This document shows positions 1 through 12,900 of a stretch of DNA of 64,000 bases, in pieces; the first letter of the stretch is position 1; each line of letters opens with the position of its first letter. The stretch lies in assembly GCA_949126835.1 (NCBI GenBank), contig OX421497.1, forward strand, positions 19,216,409 to 19,280,408, in the 5' to 3' direction. The translations under genes and the position numbers were made by a program. Below the pieces are notes generated by a model. It had not been told where the DNA came from and made no database searches. It saw only the letters and a program-made list of their open reading frames with translations. The DNA comes from Anisus vortex (Eukaryota; Mollusca; Gastropoda; Planorbidae).

Positions 1-59
1 ACTTCTTTTCATAGCGGTACCTGAAAACTCCAGAAAGTTTGCAGCAAGGATTATGGCAA

Positions 60-187
60 TGGTCGGTACTACTAAGGGCAGGTACCCATCTGTGTAGACT
101 CAGGGACAGACCCAAGAAAAATTCCTAGCCTGCACCAGGACCTTCGGTACGCCAGCCGAACGCGCTGCCGCACGGCCACCGTGCCTC
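60..187 (-). mobile_element. SINE family 1 fragment (antisense)
   Basis: Reverse complement reads ggcacggtggccgtgcggca, then gtaccgaaggtcctggtgca, the head of the SINE seen complete at 52286-52558. About ten bases of the B box are deleted, and the 3' part is truncated. Confidence 0.6.
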
Positions 188-205
188 TATATTAGGGTAA
201 TCCAG

Positions 206-421
206 ACTAAAATTGAGGTTTGACCATACTATACGAGGATTGTCTTGGATATGTTCGACCAGACTTGGGTTGACCTGACTAAAATTGAGGTTTGACCATA
301 TTATACGAGGATTGTCTTGGATATGTTCGACCATACTTGGGTTGACCTGACTAAAATTGAGGTTTGACCATACTATACGAGGACTGTCTTGGATATGTTC
401 GACCAGACTTGGGTTGACCTG
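206..421 (+). repeat. 72-bp tandem repeat, 3 copies
   Basis: Units start at 206, 278 and 350 with actaaaattgaggtttgacc and contain gaggattgtcttggatatg. Antisense ORFs across it are repeat-generated. Confidence 0.9.
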
Positions 422-473
422 ACAAAGTCTGGTTTGTATTAGGGTTGACCAGAATGACCTGTAGGCCTAGTAG

Positions 474-595
474 TAGGGTTGAACAAACTAAGCTGTGGTT
501 GACCTGTAGTAGTAGGGTTGAACAAACTAAGCTGTGGTTGACCTGTATTAGTAGGGTTGAACAAACTAAGCTGTGGTTGACCAGACTAGGGTTAG
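474..595 (+). repeat. 39-bp tandem repeat, 3 copies
   Basis: Unit core gaacaaactaagctgtggtt at 481, 520 and 559. It shares the gttgacc word with the neighbouring 72-bp repeat, suggesting a common origin of 200-680. Confidence 0.9.
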
Positions 596-679
596 AGTTG
601 ATCACACTAGTTTAATGTTGATATTAGACTAGGTTATGATTGACCAGGCTATATTAAGTTTAAGGTTGACCAGACCATA

Positions 680-2561
680 TTAAAACGGACCAGACAACAT
701 AGAAATACAATAGCCTATAACAGAATGGCCAATCAACATTTTCTCCTCCTTTCAAAAGTAATAGCTTACTTTTCCGCCATACGGTTTTGACCACGCACCG
801 ACCTGGTAACTATTTTTATTTATATTTACATGTATTTACAATGTCTTGTTTATCAAACGTAGCTGTCAAAATACGACGACTAATAGAAAGAAAAGAATAG
901 GCCTAACATTGTTAATAGTGCATCGGCGCAAGATAAATTTACTAATAACTTAGTTTTCTGTGGGGCAGCGGATAAATAAACAACGAACCGATTGTAAATA
1001 CTGACTGAAACAAAGCATGAAATAAACCTGACCCTTTATTCACCCCCTAGATCTAGTTGTTTTTATTTATTTATTTTATTATTTTAGTAGGCCTACCCTA
1101 GCCTACAACGAAAATGTAAGCCTTTATTCATGACCTGCTTCGATAATTAATTAGTAGGCCTACGTACGCTGTTCTTGTTTCTTTAAGTGGTGTATTTAGA
1201 CATGTTCCACATGTTCCATTGGAACAGGGGCCCCCACACATCACAACAAAATATTTTTTAGTGACATCCCAATTCTTTCGTTGAAAATGTAAAATAAAAT
1301 TCTTTCATTCCCCTACAAATTGAGCGCTACAGTCCAACCAAACTAAGCAACATACAATTAATGATTTTACATAATGTAGGCTAACATGAATTATAACGGC
1401 ACTTTTCTGAGGTATGTGGAAGGCAGTGTGAGGCCACGAGGGGCCCCCACATAAATTTGGGAACAGGGCCCCCACAATCCTAAATACGGCCCTGTTTAAA
1501 AGTTGCCCTTTTAGAGTCTATTTATTGAAAGAAATTTTAGTCTTTGAGTATTTTTAAATGGTGTGATTAGGTTTATTTGGCCAATATTTCATATTCTAGT
1601 CTAGACTTTAGTAGGTCTATGCCCTAAGAAGAAAACAGGTTAGACGTAACCTTACGAGGCTTACATAAAGAATAAAGGCCTAGTTATTATATAGATCTAG
1701 ACAAAGGGCGCCAAGCCTTTTAGTTTGGCCCCCGAAGAGCTTCTAACGGCATTTTTTTTATTCGTTGCATTGATAATGCAAATAAATTTTCAGATTGTGA
1801 GGCCCGTCTTGTTGTATAAAATTTCATATGCGGCCCAAAGCAGAAAAATGTTGCTCACTCCTGATCTAGACTAAGCTTATATAAATTAAACATATTGAAT
1901 CGAAAAAAACAACACTCAGTGCCTGTTATTAGACGTTAGAAAACAACAACTATAAAACAGCAACATTATAAAAAAAACAGACATGCAATTGAAGCAAAGT
2001 GTCCCTCGTGTAAACATCCCCACGCAAGTTGGTGAGCGGCTCGGCAACTCACGAAAGAAGCGAAGTTGTGAGCTGCTAGAGGCTACACATCCGGGTTTCA
2101 TTTGCATTTTCAAGCAATTTAATTTGCCCATTTTGGGCGTATGCTAAGCCAAATTTTTTTATATATTTAAAATATGTTATGCGTTATATTTAAGATATGG
2201 AATTTAAAAAGTTTATTTATTCATACGTGTAAACTAATATTAATAGAACAATATGCGCCTATAATTTAAGGGGGAAAAAAGAGTTAGACAGAGACAGATA
2301 TAGCAAGAAAGATTGAGAAAGAGAAAGTGAGAGAGGGGATTGAAAGGTAGCCTTATTGAGAAATTAAGGTCGTAAAAATTGTCGAAAATATAGGTAGTTA
2401 TTCCATACTCTAATGGTTTTTTTTTTGGCGTTGCATTCGTTACGTGCGCAGTAATTGAATGAGCAAAGTAAACATATGGTAGCTGGTCTATTTAAAATAT
2501 GATTTTAAATATAAGCGAATGAGAACTAGCAAAGTAATGAATCAATGTTTGATAGGCAACC
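680..2561. other. upstream intergenic stretch, no gene seen
   Basis: AT-rich DNA with degraded C-rich patches (about 1220-1500 and 1685-1850) resembling fragments of the MITE at 2562. No open frame with coding character on either strand. Confidence 0.5.
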
Positions 2562-2749
2562 CAGTGTCGTAGCTAGGGGAGGAGGAGGGGGTCCAAATTC
2601 GAAAGTCCCCCCGGGCCCCTACTTCAGGGGGGCCCCCAAAGGAGTGTCCGAACTTATGTATTCTTATATCATAATGTAGATTGTCAAAATGCAGGGGCCC
2701 CTAAAGAGGCCAAGCCCCCCGGGCCCCCAAATCGCTAGTAACGGCACTG
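2562..2749. mobile_element. 188-bp hAT-like MITE with 8-bp target duplication
   Basis: Ends cagtgtcgtagctag and ctagtaacggcactg are imperfect inverted repeats (12 of 15). Flanks aggcaacc (2554-2561) and aggcaact (2750-2757) match at 7 of 8 bases, the target-duplication length of hAT elements. The interior is rich in ccccc/ggggg runs. Confidence 0.75.
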
Positions 2750-3057
2750 AGGCAACTTACATCGTGTGAATTACTTCCCAAAGTTATATAGGCCTATAAG
2801 TAGCCTAGTATTTCATATAGTTGCATAATTAATGTCATGCAGCTCTGTATTTGATTCTATGAACAGGTGTATTGTCCTCTGCGTTGATCTAGACGAACTA
2901 CTCTATAATTTAACCCGGTGTAAAACATATATAATTTCTCAATTATAGCACTATAGCTTGAAGGCGTACGGGGGTCTACAGCCCCCACGTCTTGTGGGTA
3001 AAGAAAATGTAGCCTATAGGCCTAGCATAGAATAGACTCGGGTAGTGTAAGGCCTAG

Positions 3058-3398
3058 AGTATAATAAAGTAGAGTAGAGTAGCGTAGTGTAGGCTGGGTA
3101 TATATTAGAGTAGAAGAGAGTAGATTACGTAGAGTAGAGTAGAGTAAAGTAGAGTAGATTAGAGTAGAGTAGAGTAGAGTAGAGTAGAGTAGAGTAGAGT
3201 AGAGTAGAGTAGAGTAGAGTAGAGTAGAGTAGAGTAGAGTAGAGTAGAGTAGAGTAGAGTAGAGTAGAGTAGAGTAGAGTAGAGTAGAGTAGAGTAGAGT
3301 AGAGTAGAGTAGAGTAGAGTAGAGTAGAGTAGAGTAGAGTAGAGTAGAGTAGAGTAGAGTAGAGTAGAGTAGAGTAGAGTAGAGTAGAGTAGAGTAGA
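3058..3398 (+). repeat. pentanucleotide microsatellite (agagt)n
   Basis: From 3145 to 3396 the unit agtag repeats almost perfectly for about 50 copies, with a degenerate lead-in from 3058. It lies about 370 bp upstream of the first uORF. Confidence 0.97.
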
Positions 3399-3764
3399 TG
3401 CCTACAATATAGTGGAGTAGAATGGAGTAGTTTAAATAGTATAAGATATAGGCCCTAAGCGTATAGCAGAAAGGCCTTTATGTGTTGTTTTACTCTAGCA
3501 TCACACACACACATGCACGCACACGCATATAGCCTACATATATATCAGGATCATATGTATATATATATAAAATATATATGCATATAATATTCATATTCAT
3601 ATATAATATTCAATATATAGCAAAGGGAAAATATTGCTTTTCTTCCAAATGCATTTTCCCAGAATTTGGCAATAAAAATTATAAAATTGGTTTGCATTGA
3701 AAATGTTTGTTGTGATCTGGAGAAAAATCTGGGAAGAGTAAAATCGACCGCTGACACAAACAAA

Positions 3765-3794
3765 ATGGCAGCAGCCGATATGGACTGGACTTAG
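3765..3794 (+). promoter_or_regulatory. uORF 1 in tomosyn 5' leader
   Basis: A 9-codon ORF (MAAADMDWT, then TAG) begins in a strong initiation context (caaaATGg) 69 nt upstream of the chosen start. A second in-frame ATG at 3780 shares the same stop. It would be translated only if the transcript starts upstream of 3765, which the sequence cannot show. Confidence 0.45.
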
Positions 3795-3798
3795 TGAC

Positions 3799-3846
3799 AT
3801 GTCTTTACTTCCATTTTCGCAATATTTGGCATCATGTCATCTTTAG
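3799..3846 (+). promoter_or_regulatory. uORF 2 overlapping the tomosyn start codon
   Basis: ATG at 3799 opens a 15-codon frame that stops at 3846, 13 nt inside the tomosyn coding sequence and out of frame with it. Ribosomes using this start would bypass the main ATG at 3834, so it should lower translation. Context (gacATGt) is moderate. Confidence 0.45.
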
Positions 3847-3983
3847 CAGCACAGAAAGGGGGAAAGAAATTTACTTTAAAAACTGTTCTAGATGGATTAC
3901 GAGGATCGGGTAGTTCGTCGCAAAGTCGTCCTGATACCGAAATAGAGGAAACTTTACGTAGTGAGCATTATCATGTGACGAAG
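3834..3983 (+). CDS. STXBP5: tomosyn exon 1 (residues 1-50)
   Basis: Start ATG at 3834, donor gtaata after AAG. Encodes a basic N-terminus with FTLKTVLDGLRG, matching the conserved N-terminal segment of vertebrate tomosyn (F.I.KVLDGL), then ETLRSEHYHVTK. Ends in phase 0. The preceding ATGs are out of frame, so this is the first in-frame start. Confidence 0.93.
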
Positions 3984-6900
3984 GTAATAATAATATAATA
4001 ATAATAGTAATCTTTAAATGAAAATGCATTAGAGCAATGTTATTCAATTAATCTACTCTTTTAAAAAATGCGTAAAGAACTTATTTATTACTGTTGTATT
4101 GACATGATAATGACCTTAGCAGCTATGCCCTAGGCCTATCTATATAATATTGAATCTAATAGTATATAGTATATAAAATAGTATTAATAGCCTACTCAAC
4201 AAGTCTCAGTTCTGACCTTATTTACTACTCACACTTCACAGTAGCCTACACTCACAGACAGAGTCACACTCAACACATAGTTGTGATGAGTTGTGGAAAC
4301 TAAAAATAAAAGCTGCTTCAGCTTTTGTATGTGATACTATGTCTATGTGTTAAGCCAACATTAACTAGGCCTACATACTACATACTACATAGCTAACTCA
4401 ACTGTTCAATGTTTTTATCAGACATTTGTTCTTTTTAAAATACAAGTTACTTGACTAGATCTAGATAGACTAGTGTTAATTTAATTTTTAAACAATTTAG
4501 AATTTAGGCATCTTTTAAACTTAGATTTAAATCTATCCTATAGGCCTACTATCTAATATAGACTAGGCCTATATAATAGGCTATATAGGCTATACTATAA
4601 CTAGTCTATATAAATATAGGATTATATAGGCATACTTTATAATAAAAATATATTTTCTATCATAAAAAATCATAGAATCATAGTAATAGTTAAAATAGTA
4701 TTATGATAGATTTGATAGAAACGAAATAGTCAGCCTTGAAATATAATAGCCTAATAACAATAGCCATATTTTAATTCATTATTGTTAAATTTTAATTCCA
4801 GATTGAAGTAGTAATAGTTTGTAAGGCGGTTTAGTGGTTTGGAAATTCGGTCTACATTAGCAGGATTAGTAACAAGGCTTAGAAATATTCATGAGGCCTG
4901 CTAAAAGAAGATAGGCCTACATATATAGGTCTACACAGCATTGTTTAGATCTTATTAAGTTTACAGATGTTCGTTCTAGATAGACCATTATTACGTCCTC
5001 TAGGCCCAAAACTCCTGCAGGGCGACAGGGATCGGCTGATGGCAGGGACAGAATCCGCGAGGTGTCAGTCGGTTTTTGATTGACAGTCCAGTGAACTAAC
5101 CGCTGGACCACAAATAAAATTTAATTTTATATATATATATATACATTTTATAGCTTCCCAAATAGTAGCTCTATTATATCCTATATCACTGGAAAGATTT
5201 AATAAGAGCTCATTTTCCCATTTAAAAAACATTATATCTTTTTTGTGTATCTTGAATATTAACAGAGTTATGATTAACAAAGTTTTTTTTTATTTGACTT
5301 CTTTTGTATTTGTATTTTCTGAAAAAGTGGGTCCTCATGTTTTTCCCCACTGGCAATGGGGGCCTAAGTAATCGGTCGCAAACACGAGTAGGTAAAAATA
5401 GCATAGTATTTTGACCTTTGTGACCTAGTTTCTAAACCATTCAACATGGGATGAAAACAAAAGTACCAAATAAGTTTCGACAACATGGCTGCTTGAATAA
5501 ACATTGTTGTATTACTTTGCAGGGTTTTATTGTAAAGTGCAATCTTAAAATAACAAGTTTGCTACTTCCTGACAAACTTTTTTTTATTTTACTTCAAAGC
5601 TGGCATGTTAACTTCAAAGCAGACACTAAGCGGAAGTCATCAAAGACTAATTATGTTGTTAATATAAATATAACACTAAATGCTGTCAATATTATTACAT
5701 GGGGTCTACTAGGCTTTAATTTTAAATTGTTAGTGTTTACAGAGTTTCTAAAAATTTTTATTAAGGTATCTACTTTATGCACAAGTTAAGACAACCTCTG
5801 CACCAAAAGTAATGATGATGACTAATTAGTGTTTCAAGACCCACGTGCACCTCTTGATTACAATGTTATAATCTGCTTTCAAACAAACAACAAACAGTGA
5901 ACATTTAAAATCCACCAAACTTAAAAAAAAATCTTTATACAATAATCTTTATTCTAGAATTTTGAGTCTGTCATGATTGCTATATGGTTCTAAATATACC
6001 AGTTTCATTTTATATTTTATAGTGGCAGAGCGGCAGCGCGTTCTGCGGGCGTACCAAAGGTCCTGGGTTCAAATCGTGGTGAAGGCTAGGATTTTTTCCC
6101 AGGATTGGAGGATGTCTTTTAGTCTACCCAGCTCTGATGGGTAACTTACCTTAGTTGGGATAAAGTAAAGGCGGTGGTGCATAGTGTTGGCCACACAATA
6201 ACCTGGTATGCAGTGACCACATAAACTTGTGAATGCTGCTTCACTGGCCCTATAGATCAATTTGGTCAGACGGGATACTTAACTTTTTTTTTTTACATCT
6301 TATATGAAAAAAAACCAAGGAAACAGGAGTACCCAATAACTTATAACCAAAATACAAAGCTGAACATATACATAGATAGAAGATTTTAGAAATACAGTCT
6401 GAAAAAATGTACAGTCAGTGTAATGATGTGATGTCACTGGCCAGGGCAGCACACGGTGCACACATAAATGCCTTGTTTTGAAGAAGCAATATATTGTCTG
6501 CACTTTGCATGTTACCAGTCATCACATAATTAAATTAAGTCCCGTCGGACCAAATTGATCATATAGCTGGTGAAGCAGTGTTCACAGTTCCAGTGGCCAT
6601 CGTATACTACAATGCCCAGCCGCTTTACTTTACCTCAACTAATGTCAGTTACCCATCAGAGCTGGGTAGAATTAAGGACTGTGCCCCATAGCCATCACAT
6701 ACCTTACTTTAACCTGCACCCAAAAAATCCTTCAATCAACATATTTGAAAGTACACCTTTTGAAAACGAACAATACTATTAAAATTCATTGTAAATTATA
6801 ACAGCTTTGCTTATCATATTTTTAATTGATGTTCCGATCGCTAGCAGGTCCAAATGATATAAGAAAGAGGAAATCCTTACCCGGAAATAACCTTTGTCCA

Positions 6901-9900
6901 TTTGGCCGCTTGCATGGTTTAAAATGTAGACACTGTAACATAATGGATTTATCCACGGACGAGACCACATCTGTAACAACACATTTTTTATCACAAAATA
7001 GTACCTCCCACTGAACAAAATGGCAAAATGATATCGACAAAGAACCATAGGCCTACTGAGGCTTGTAGGCATGGAATTAGAAGCACACCAAACGCTTTAG
7101 CCAAGGGTGTTCACTAGGACACTGTGTTTGCAACAGTGTATCCTACTCTAGCATTGTATTATTATCATATCAATAACTTTTTATAAAAAAAAATTTTACA
7201 TTTTACTTTTTAGGAAACATTTACAATGCAAATTATAGTAAAAGGTAATAGGAAAGTAAGAAATTATAAATAAATTTTGTATTTTAAAAACAATATTTTT
7301 TTAGTTTTCTGTGAGTGTCAAAAGATGTATTATTGATAAGACTTTACACCTCTGATTTAAAAATGTATATTTTGCTTAATTAAATTTGACCCCTTTTGCC
7401 AAAAAAATAGGTAAAGGCCTACAAAACTAAAGTGAATATAATAAAAAAAAAATTTTAATTAATCAAATCGTATTCCTTGATCCACCCTTTAGCCTATCCT
7501 TATTAAAATCATTAGATCTATAAGACTAATGCCCTTGCCTACTTGACATAGAAATATTTGTTTTTTTATCTGCTGCCCTAAAATTCATATAAATTTTCTT
7601 TAAATTCCTCTAATTCATCAAGTTGATTGATATTTTTAATTATAATGATTTTTGATGAAATGTATTTTGCTTTTTTTAACTTAATAAAAAAAAAAAAAAT
7701 ATTTGATACAACTTCCGGAATCTTACAAAATGGCTACTTAGGATTTCAATCACCAATTTAAATAATAAGACGATGTGCTTTAGCTATAATATGTTACGTT
7801 TTGTTATTTATTGTTGTAGAAGTAGATAAACTATGCATCTCAACCATTAAAATAGTATTCTCTGAAATATTGCTAGCTAAATGAATAAAAAAAATTGTGC
7901 AACTTTTAATTTCATTTCTTATAACATGCTTTATAATACTAGTAACAATATTTTGTTGTTTTCTCATGAACCAAATAGAATTAATCTTGTGCCCTCCATA
8001 TTTGATTTCATTAAATAAAAAAAGTCGCATATTTACAACTCATATCCTAAGGCTCCAGAATTTGGGGTAACGGAAAACAGGATCTCCCAAAAAAGGAGAT
8101 TTTGATAATGTACTTTAATTTTATTTGAAAAACGTAAGTCCTAAACTGTGACTCATAGATGCTATATCACTATATTGCCATTTGTTGCTTCTAAAGTCTT
8201 ATGATGCACACAATAATATTGGTCTTTATGATTCATAAACCTATCATAAACTGCAAATACAGCTCTTTACATTTAACCGTAGGCCTGGCATTGTGGCCTT
8301 AGTGCCCACCACTTAGGCCCCAATCATGTTCTTAATATTTTATCCTTTGTAAAGTATGATAAAAAGAGAAATTATAATGTTTTTTCATGCGCTCGCAGTG
8401 TATTAAAATTATTCACTAATTTCAAATTATTTTTAAAATAAATTTTTTTCATACAATTTTTTCTTTAGGCTTGTACAGGTAAAAGATTCCTGTTTATCGA
8501 ATGTATACAATGTTTCTTTTCCAGGCACTGATAAATTATTACATGTACGAAAAATTTATTAAAACTAGAATGTAAATGAAAATATGGGGCACGCTGACCT
8601 CAGTGTACCAAAAGTCTCAGGTTTAAATCCTGGTAAAGGCTAAGATAATTTCCAGTTCTGTAGGGTGTCCCTGAGTTTATCAAGCTCTTATATTATGAGT
8701 ACCTGGCAATAGATGGGGCCAAGTAAAGGCGGCTGGCTATTGTGCTGGCCACACAATCCTCTAGTATGTTGTGGCCATGGGAACTTGTGAACGGTGCGTC
8801 ACATGCCCAGAATTGGTCTGATGGGTATACTGGTACTTTACTTTTTCTTTAGACTAAAAATATAGCTAGACCTCTGTGTTTGTTGTGTATACCCTAAACC
8901 AACCAATTCATTGAAAATTGTGTGTCCAAGTTTAGAAGCCACCTTATTCCTTAAATTGTCTTGCCTCTGCCTCTTGAAAATCATAAGCTTTAACTTTAAA
9001 TAGATTGAGGAAAACAAAAAAAACTTTTTGCTATGATCCATGAGTGCTATGGCAACTATACTGGTTAAAGTGTATTCTACATACAAATTACAAATGCTTG
9101 TCTTTATTGTAATATATATTATGTACTATATATATATATTTATTTATAAATATATATACATTATATTTTATTTTTTGAGCCAACAGTGGTCAGCAACCTT
9201 TTGATAATATGTAGGATTTCTTATTCGTTCAGCATGCCCACAGCCTAAAAATTATTCTGCTCTTTTGATGTAGAAGAGACTTGAATAACCTTTTCGGGGG
9301 CCTTCCGTGTGCCTTGGAAGATAGTTCTGCGTGCCAAATCTAACATGAGTGCCATAGGTTGCTGACTCTGATCTAGAACTGAAAGCATATTTGCAGAATC
9401 TTTAGACAGTTTCCCACTCTTCAAAATAGTTAATTTAATAGGAACTGGTTCATCTTTTAATTGTTTAAAGCTAATGTTCAGTTTAAAAAAAATATATAGG
9501 CCTATATATATATATTGCTCTGCTAGATCTACATGTTGGACTCAAATTAGAGGAAATATTTGGTAATACCAACATAGTAGCCTAAGTTTGCAGACCCCCC
9601 CCCCCTCCTCCGTTCGGAACGATTTTGTATTACGGTAGCGCAGTGTAAGCCTAAACTTAACGCAAGGTGTTTCGTATGGTTCACAAATTACGACCTGTGA
9701 CATTGGGAGGATCGGAACTACATAGGCCCCAATCTATAATTTAATTTCGGTCTATGCTTATACTTGTAGTAGTTTAAAATGCGTTTTTTTAAATCACCAA
9801 ATAACTGTAAGTTATCGGTCAGCTATTGTTATATAGCCATAGCGTTCTAAGGCTGCAGTGCTTAACATTTTGAGAAAACAGCACCATGACAAGTGCGGCT

Positions 9901-12900
9901 TCAGAATATTCTTACCCCTCGGATCGACCAATAGCCAGGTGAACCCTGTTTTATAATTCAAACTAAATGTATAGAGTCTAAGCTTATACCCGGGCCTAGA
10001 AAATAATGTTTGAAATGTCGATTGCTGGTCGCTTAGAGAACGAAAGATAAAGACAGTACTTATCCTCTTATTGGGAACAGTCGCGATTAGTTAGAATCAT
10101 TACAAATAATTAATGGCAACGCAAGTCACTTGTTCTAGTACGTCTATCATGATTCATGATATATAATATTTTAGCATGCAGTGTCTAAAATGGGTCCACG
10201 TTTCAGTCGCGGAGTTTAAACTTTTTGAAGAAATGACATGTTTCAAAAGGGAGTGTAGCTCCCAAATTTACGGATCCGCGAGTCAAGTAGAAAATATAAT
10301 TTGGATATCTCTAAATCTCTAAACAATGGGTGTGACCTAACTTATCCGTTGGAGCGACCTATATGCGAGCATGTAGGCATATATGTATGTACGGTATATG
10401 CATGTATGTGGTGGCTATGTATTGCTCCCAGTGCAATCAGTAGCATTCCCCACTGTAGGCCTACTCATCACTAGTCCAAGTCATTATATTATCTAAATCC
10501 TAAATACTAAATTCTTTGATTGATGGTGACCCTTTTGATTTCCAACAATAACATTAAAGGGGAAAATTATGTCCTATTCTTGACACTTAAGCCTAAGCAT
10601 TTCTTTGACTAAAGGCATGCCTTGTATCCCTTCTTTTCTTATGGTAGTGCATTTAGATTTTAGTTTATCGATCATTTACGTTCTTTCATCTTTGATGTTT
10701 TGAAGTAAAACCGACGAACATTACCATTAAGTAGCCTACTTTATTCTCACTCTCTATTTTGTTGTGGGATGACAACATGTGCTAATCCTCTGAATTCAAA
10801 TCCATGATTTCTTAAAGCCCTGATGAATTATATGGAGCTACGTTTGCTTGCTTTGTCTATCCATATTTACTATTGTTCATAATTTAAATGTAAGAAAGCC
10901 AAGAACATGTGTATAGAGACTGTTTTGTTGTTTTCCAAAGCTGAGAGTAAGAGAATACACCTACAAACAAACAAGCGCCATGGTTTTTCTTAATGTTTTT
11001 GATACAAAGATTTTTTTTTTTACTAAGCCTTAGATTTTCAAAACGCAAATGATCTCTATTTTTCAATTTTATTTCAGACTGTCAGACATGGATTTCCATA
11101 CACACCAACAGCTCTTGCTTTTGATCCAGTTCAACATTTATTGGCCATAGGCAATAAAAATGGCTCTTTAAGAATGTATCCTTTATCATAAATAGTTGTG
11201 TTTTTTTTAATGTGTAAGAAATGTTAAATTCAATCTTACCAATTCATTCATAAAAACTACAGAATAAGATTACATGTGTTTTACACTAAGGCTAAATTCA
11301 ATCTTACCAATTCATTCATAAAAAGTACAGAATAAGATTACATGTGTTTTACGCTAAGGCTAAATTCAATCTTACCAATTCATTCATAAAAACTACAGAA
11401 TAAGATTACATGTGTTTTACGCTAAGGCTAAATTCAATCTTACCAATTCATTCATAAAAACTACAGAATAAGATTGCACGTGTTTTAGTTTTACGCTAAG
11501 ACTAATTTGTATAGAGCCAAGTTTGTATAATAATTATAAGTCTAATAATATTTCACTCAACATAAAGAATAAAAGAATGTCTATTGGTCATTGTGTATGT
11601 CTTAAACTTAATCACTTTATTGTTGAAGGATATCTGTGTCAGTGGATAACTGTTATTTTATTCATCATTTTATGTTCAAAAATATGATGTTTCTTTCTAT
11701 TCTGATCGTTATTAATGACCTGCTGAGATACTTATAGTTCTATGATAAATTATGATAACATATCTTTGAGCACCATTACAAATTATAGTAGTAGGTTTAG
11801 CTAGTTAAATGCAGTTTATTATATAGTTTATTAGAAATAACTATTATTGGTTCTTTTCTGAGCTAATGAAGAAATATTCATGCTTATAAACCTCATTCTA
11901 CATGATCTACTTTTTAATATACTATCAGTTTTGTGTATGGGCACAAGTTTACTACGTTTTTTAGCTTGGTATATTAAAAAATATACGGTACCTAAGTGTT
12001 GACAGTAAAAAATGTTTTTTTAATTTAAGGCAAGTTTAATTTGTATCAGTATCATCATGTTGTCAGTTCTGTTGGGAAAGTCTGGTAAAACTGACTTAAT
12101 TTATCAAGTTTAGGAAAGTGATTAAAAGTTTGTGAATTTCGCTATAATCTTAATGGACAAAGCAACACTCGAAAAATCCTTTATTTAAAAACAACATCTT
12201 CAAACATTTAATAACTATGTTATTAAAGTAATCTTAACTTATATTGAACTTTTTAATATGAAACTATTTTTGGTTAGAACTTTTTCTAAACTATTTAAGA
12301 ACGTTTTCTATGAGTTCTTTTAAATTTAGTACTTAAGAAAAAATCCCCAAGTAAAATGTAAGGAATAGACTAACTAGATACAGTACTAATACACTACTAG
12401 GTAACATAAGAACAATGTTAACATATCTGTCCCAGTATATTTATTGGTTTGCGAATTATTATTTTTATAGGTTGTGAAAAGGTTTGGGAAAATTATTAGA
12501 ATTTCGTAATTAGTTTAAGAGTAATAACCCTCTATAATACAGACAGGAGTGGGGAGGTTATGACTTGTGAGAAATTGTGAATTCGAGGTGGAGTTGGGGT
12601 TGAAATTTGTGACGGATTTTTATTTAATATACTAGACACTTTTTTTGTGAAATATACCAAATAATATACTTTAACACATATAATAAGTATAAAGAAATGT
12701 AATGTAGTAAGATATATTGGATTCAACCTCAGACTTGAGGTAACCATGAAAATGGTAGGCTATTGTTTAACGTAGTTTTCCTATTTGAACAAACACAAAA
12801 TCAATTTCTCTTCTTTTAAGTCAGAAGGGTGTCTGAGAAGCCATCTTCGGCTTTGGCAAATGGTGTCCTATTTTTAGCACATCTTCTGGAGCTATTATCA

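Noticed and set aside
125..605. Antisense ORFs with repeated HIQDNPRI and VNHSLVCSTLL segments
   Set aside because: They reflect the 72-bp and 39-bp tandem repeats.
5451..5789. 112-codon plus-strand ORF in intron 1
   Set aside because: AT-driven composition, no recognised domain, no splice or promoter context.
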